A stretch of 14,046 nt of DNA, from assembly GCA_021734725.1 (NCBI GenBank), contig JAIPIM010000071.1, positions 1-14,046 on the forward strand, read 5' to 3'. Source of the stretch: Minisyncoccota bacterium (GTDB lineage: Bacteria > Verrucomicrobiota > Lentisphaeria > Oligosphaerales > MVZH01). The position numbers and the translations under genes were made by a program. Shown here piece by piece: positions 14,033 to 14,046 of the stretch. Position 1 is the first letter of the stretch; each line of letters opens with the position of its first letter. A model generated the notes under the pieces. That model was given only the letters and a program-made list of their open reading frames with translations. It made no database searches and was not told where the DNA came from.

Positions 14033-14046
14033 GATATTCCCTTTCG

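Overview
The window is GC-rich bacterial DNA, densely coded on both strands. It mixes a polysaccharide-degradation cluster on the left with housekeeping genes in the middle and a sugar-biosynthesis pair on the right. A sulfatase next to very large glycan-active enzymes (a rhamnogalacturonan-lyase-like/YetA-like protein and a CBM9-like plus GH123-like/DUF6067 protein), an RNase G with a long charged insertion, and Gfo/Idh/MocA enzymes together suggest a Gram-negative member of the PVC group (Kiritimatiellota, Lentisphaerota or Verrucomicrobiota). That assignment is inferred from gene content only; no taxonomic marker was compared.

Layout. Positions 1-7543 (+ strand): a PcRGLX/YetA-like protein cut by the left edge, then a secreted 1179-aa CBM9-like/GH123-like protein, then a sulfatase after a 142-bp gap that holds short phased heptamer repeats. 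Positions 7589-10335 (- strand): rng (ribonuclease G), preceded in transcription by fmt (methionyl-tRNA formyltransferase). Positions 10554-11099 (+): folK, which most likely starts at a TTG. Positions 11287-11363 (+): tRNA-Ala(GGC) with an encoded CCA. Directly at the 3' end of this tRNA lies the C-terminal remnant of an MNT-type nucleotidyltransferase gene (11363-11697). It lacks its catalytic N-terminal part and carries a one-base frameshift in a C run. Positions 11798-14032 (- strand): a two-gene unit, a DegT/DnrJ/EryC1/StrS aminotransferase followed by a Gfo/Idh/MocA oxidoreductase.

How the genes work together. The first three genes plausibly form a catabolic locus for an acidic or sulfated glycan, with sugar-chain cleavage in the envelope and desulfation. 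The sulfatase lacks a signal peptide, so it may act on imported oligosaccharides or monosaccharides. fmt, rng, folK and the tRNA serve translation initiation, RNA processing and folate synthesis. The aminotransferase/oxidoreductase pair resembles modules that build amino-sugars for surface glycans.

No CRISPR array, transposase, integrase or complete defence system is visible. The most unusual structure is the nucleotidyltransferase remnant, whose visible homology starts at the tRNA 3' end. I see no clear evidence for a wholly undescribed system; the left-hand glycan cluster and the tRNA junction are the places most worth a second look.
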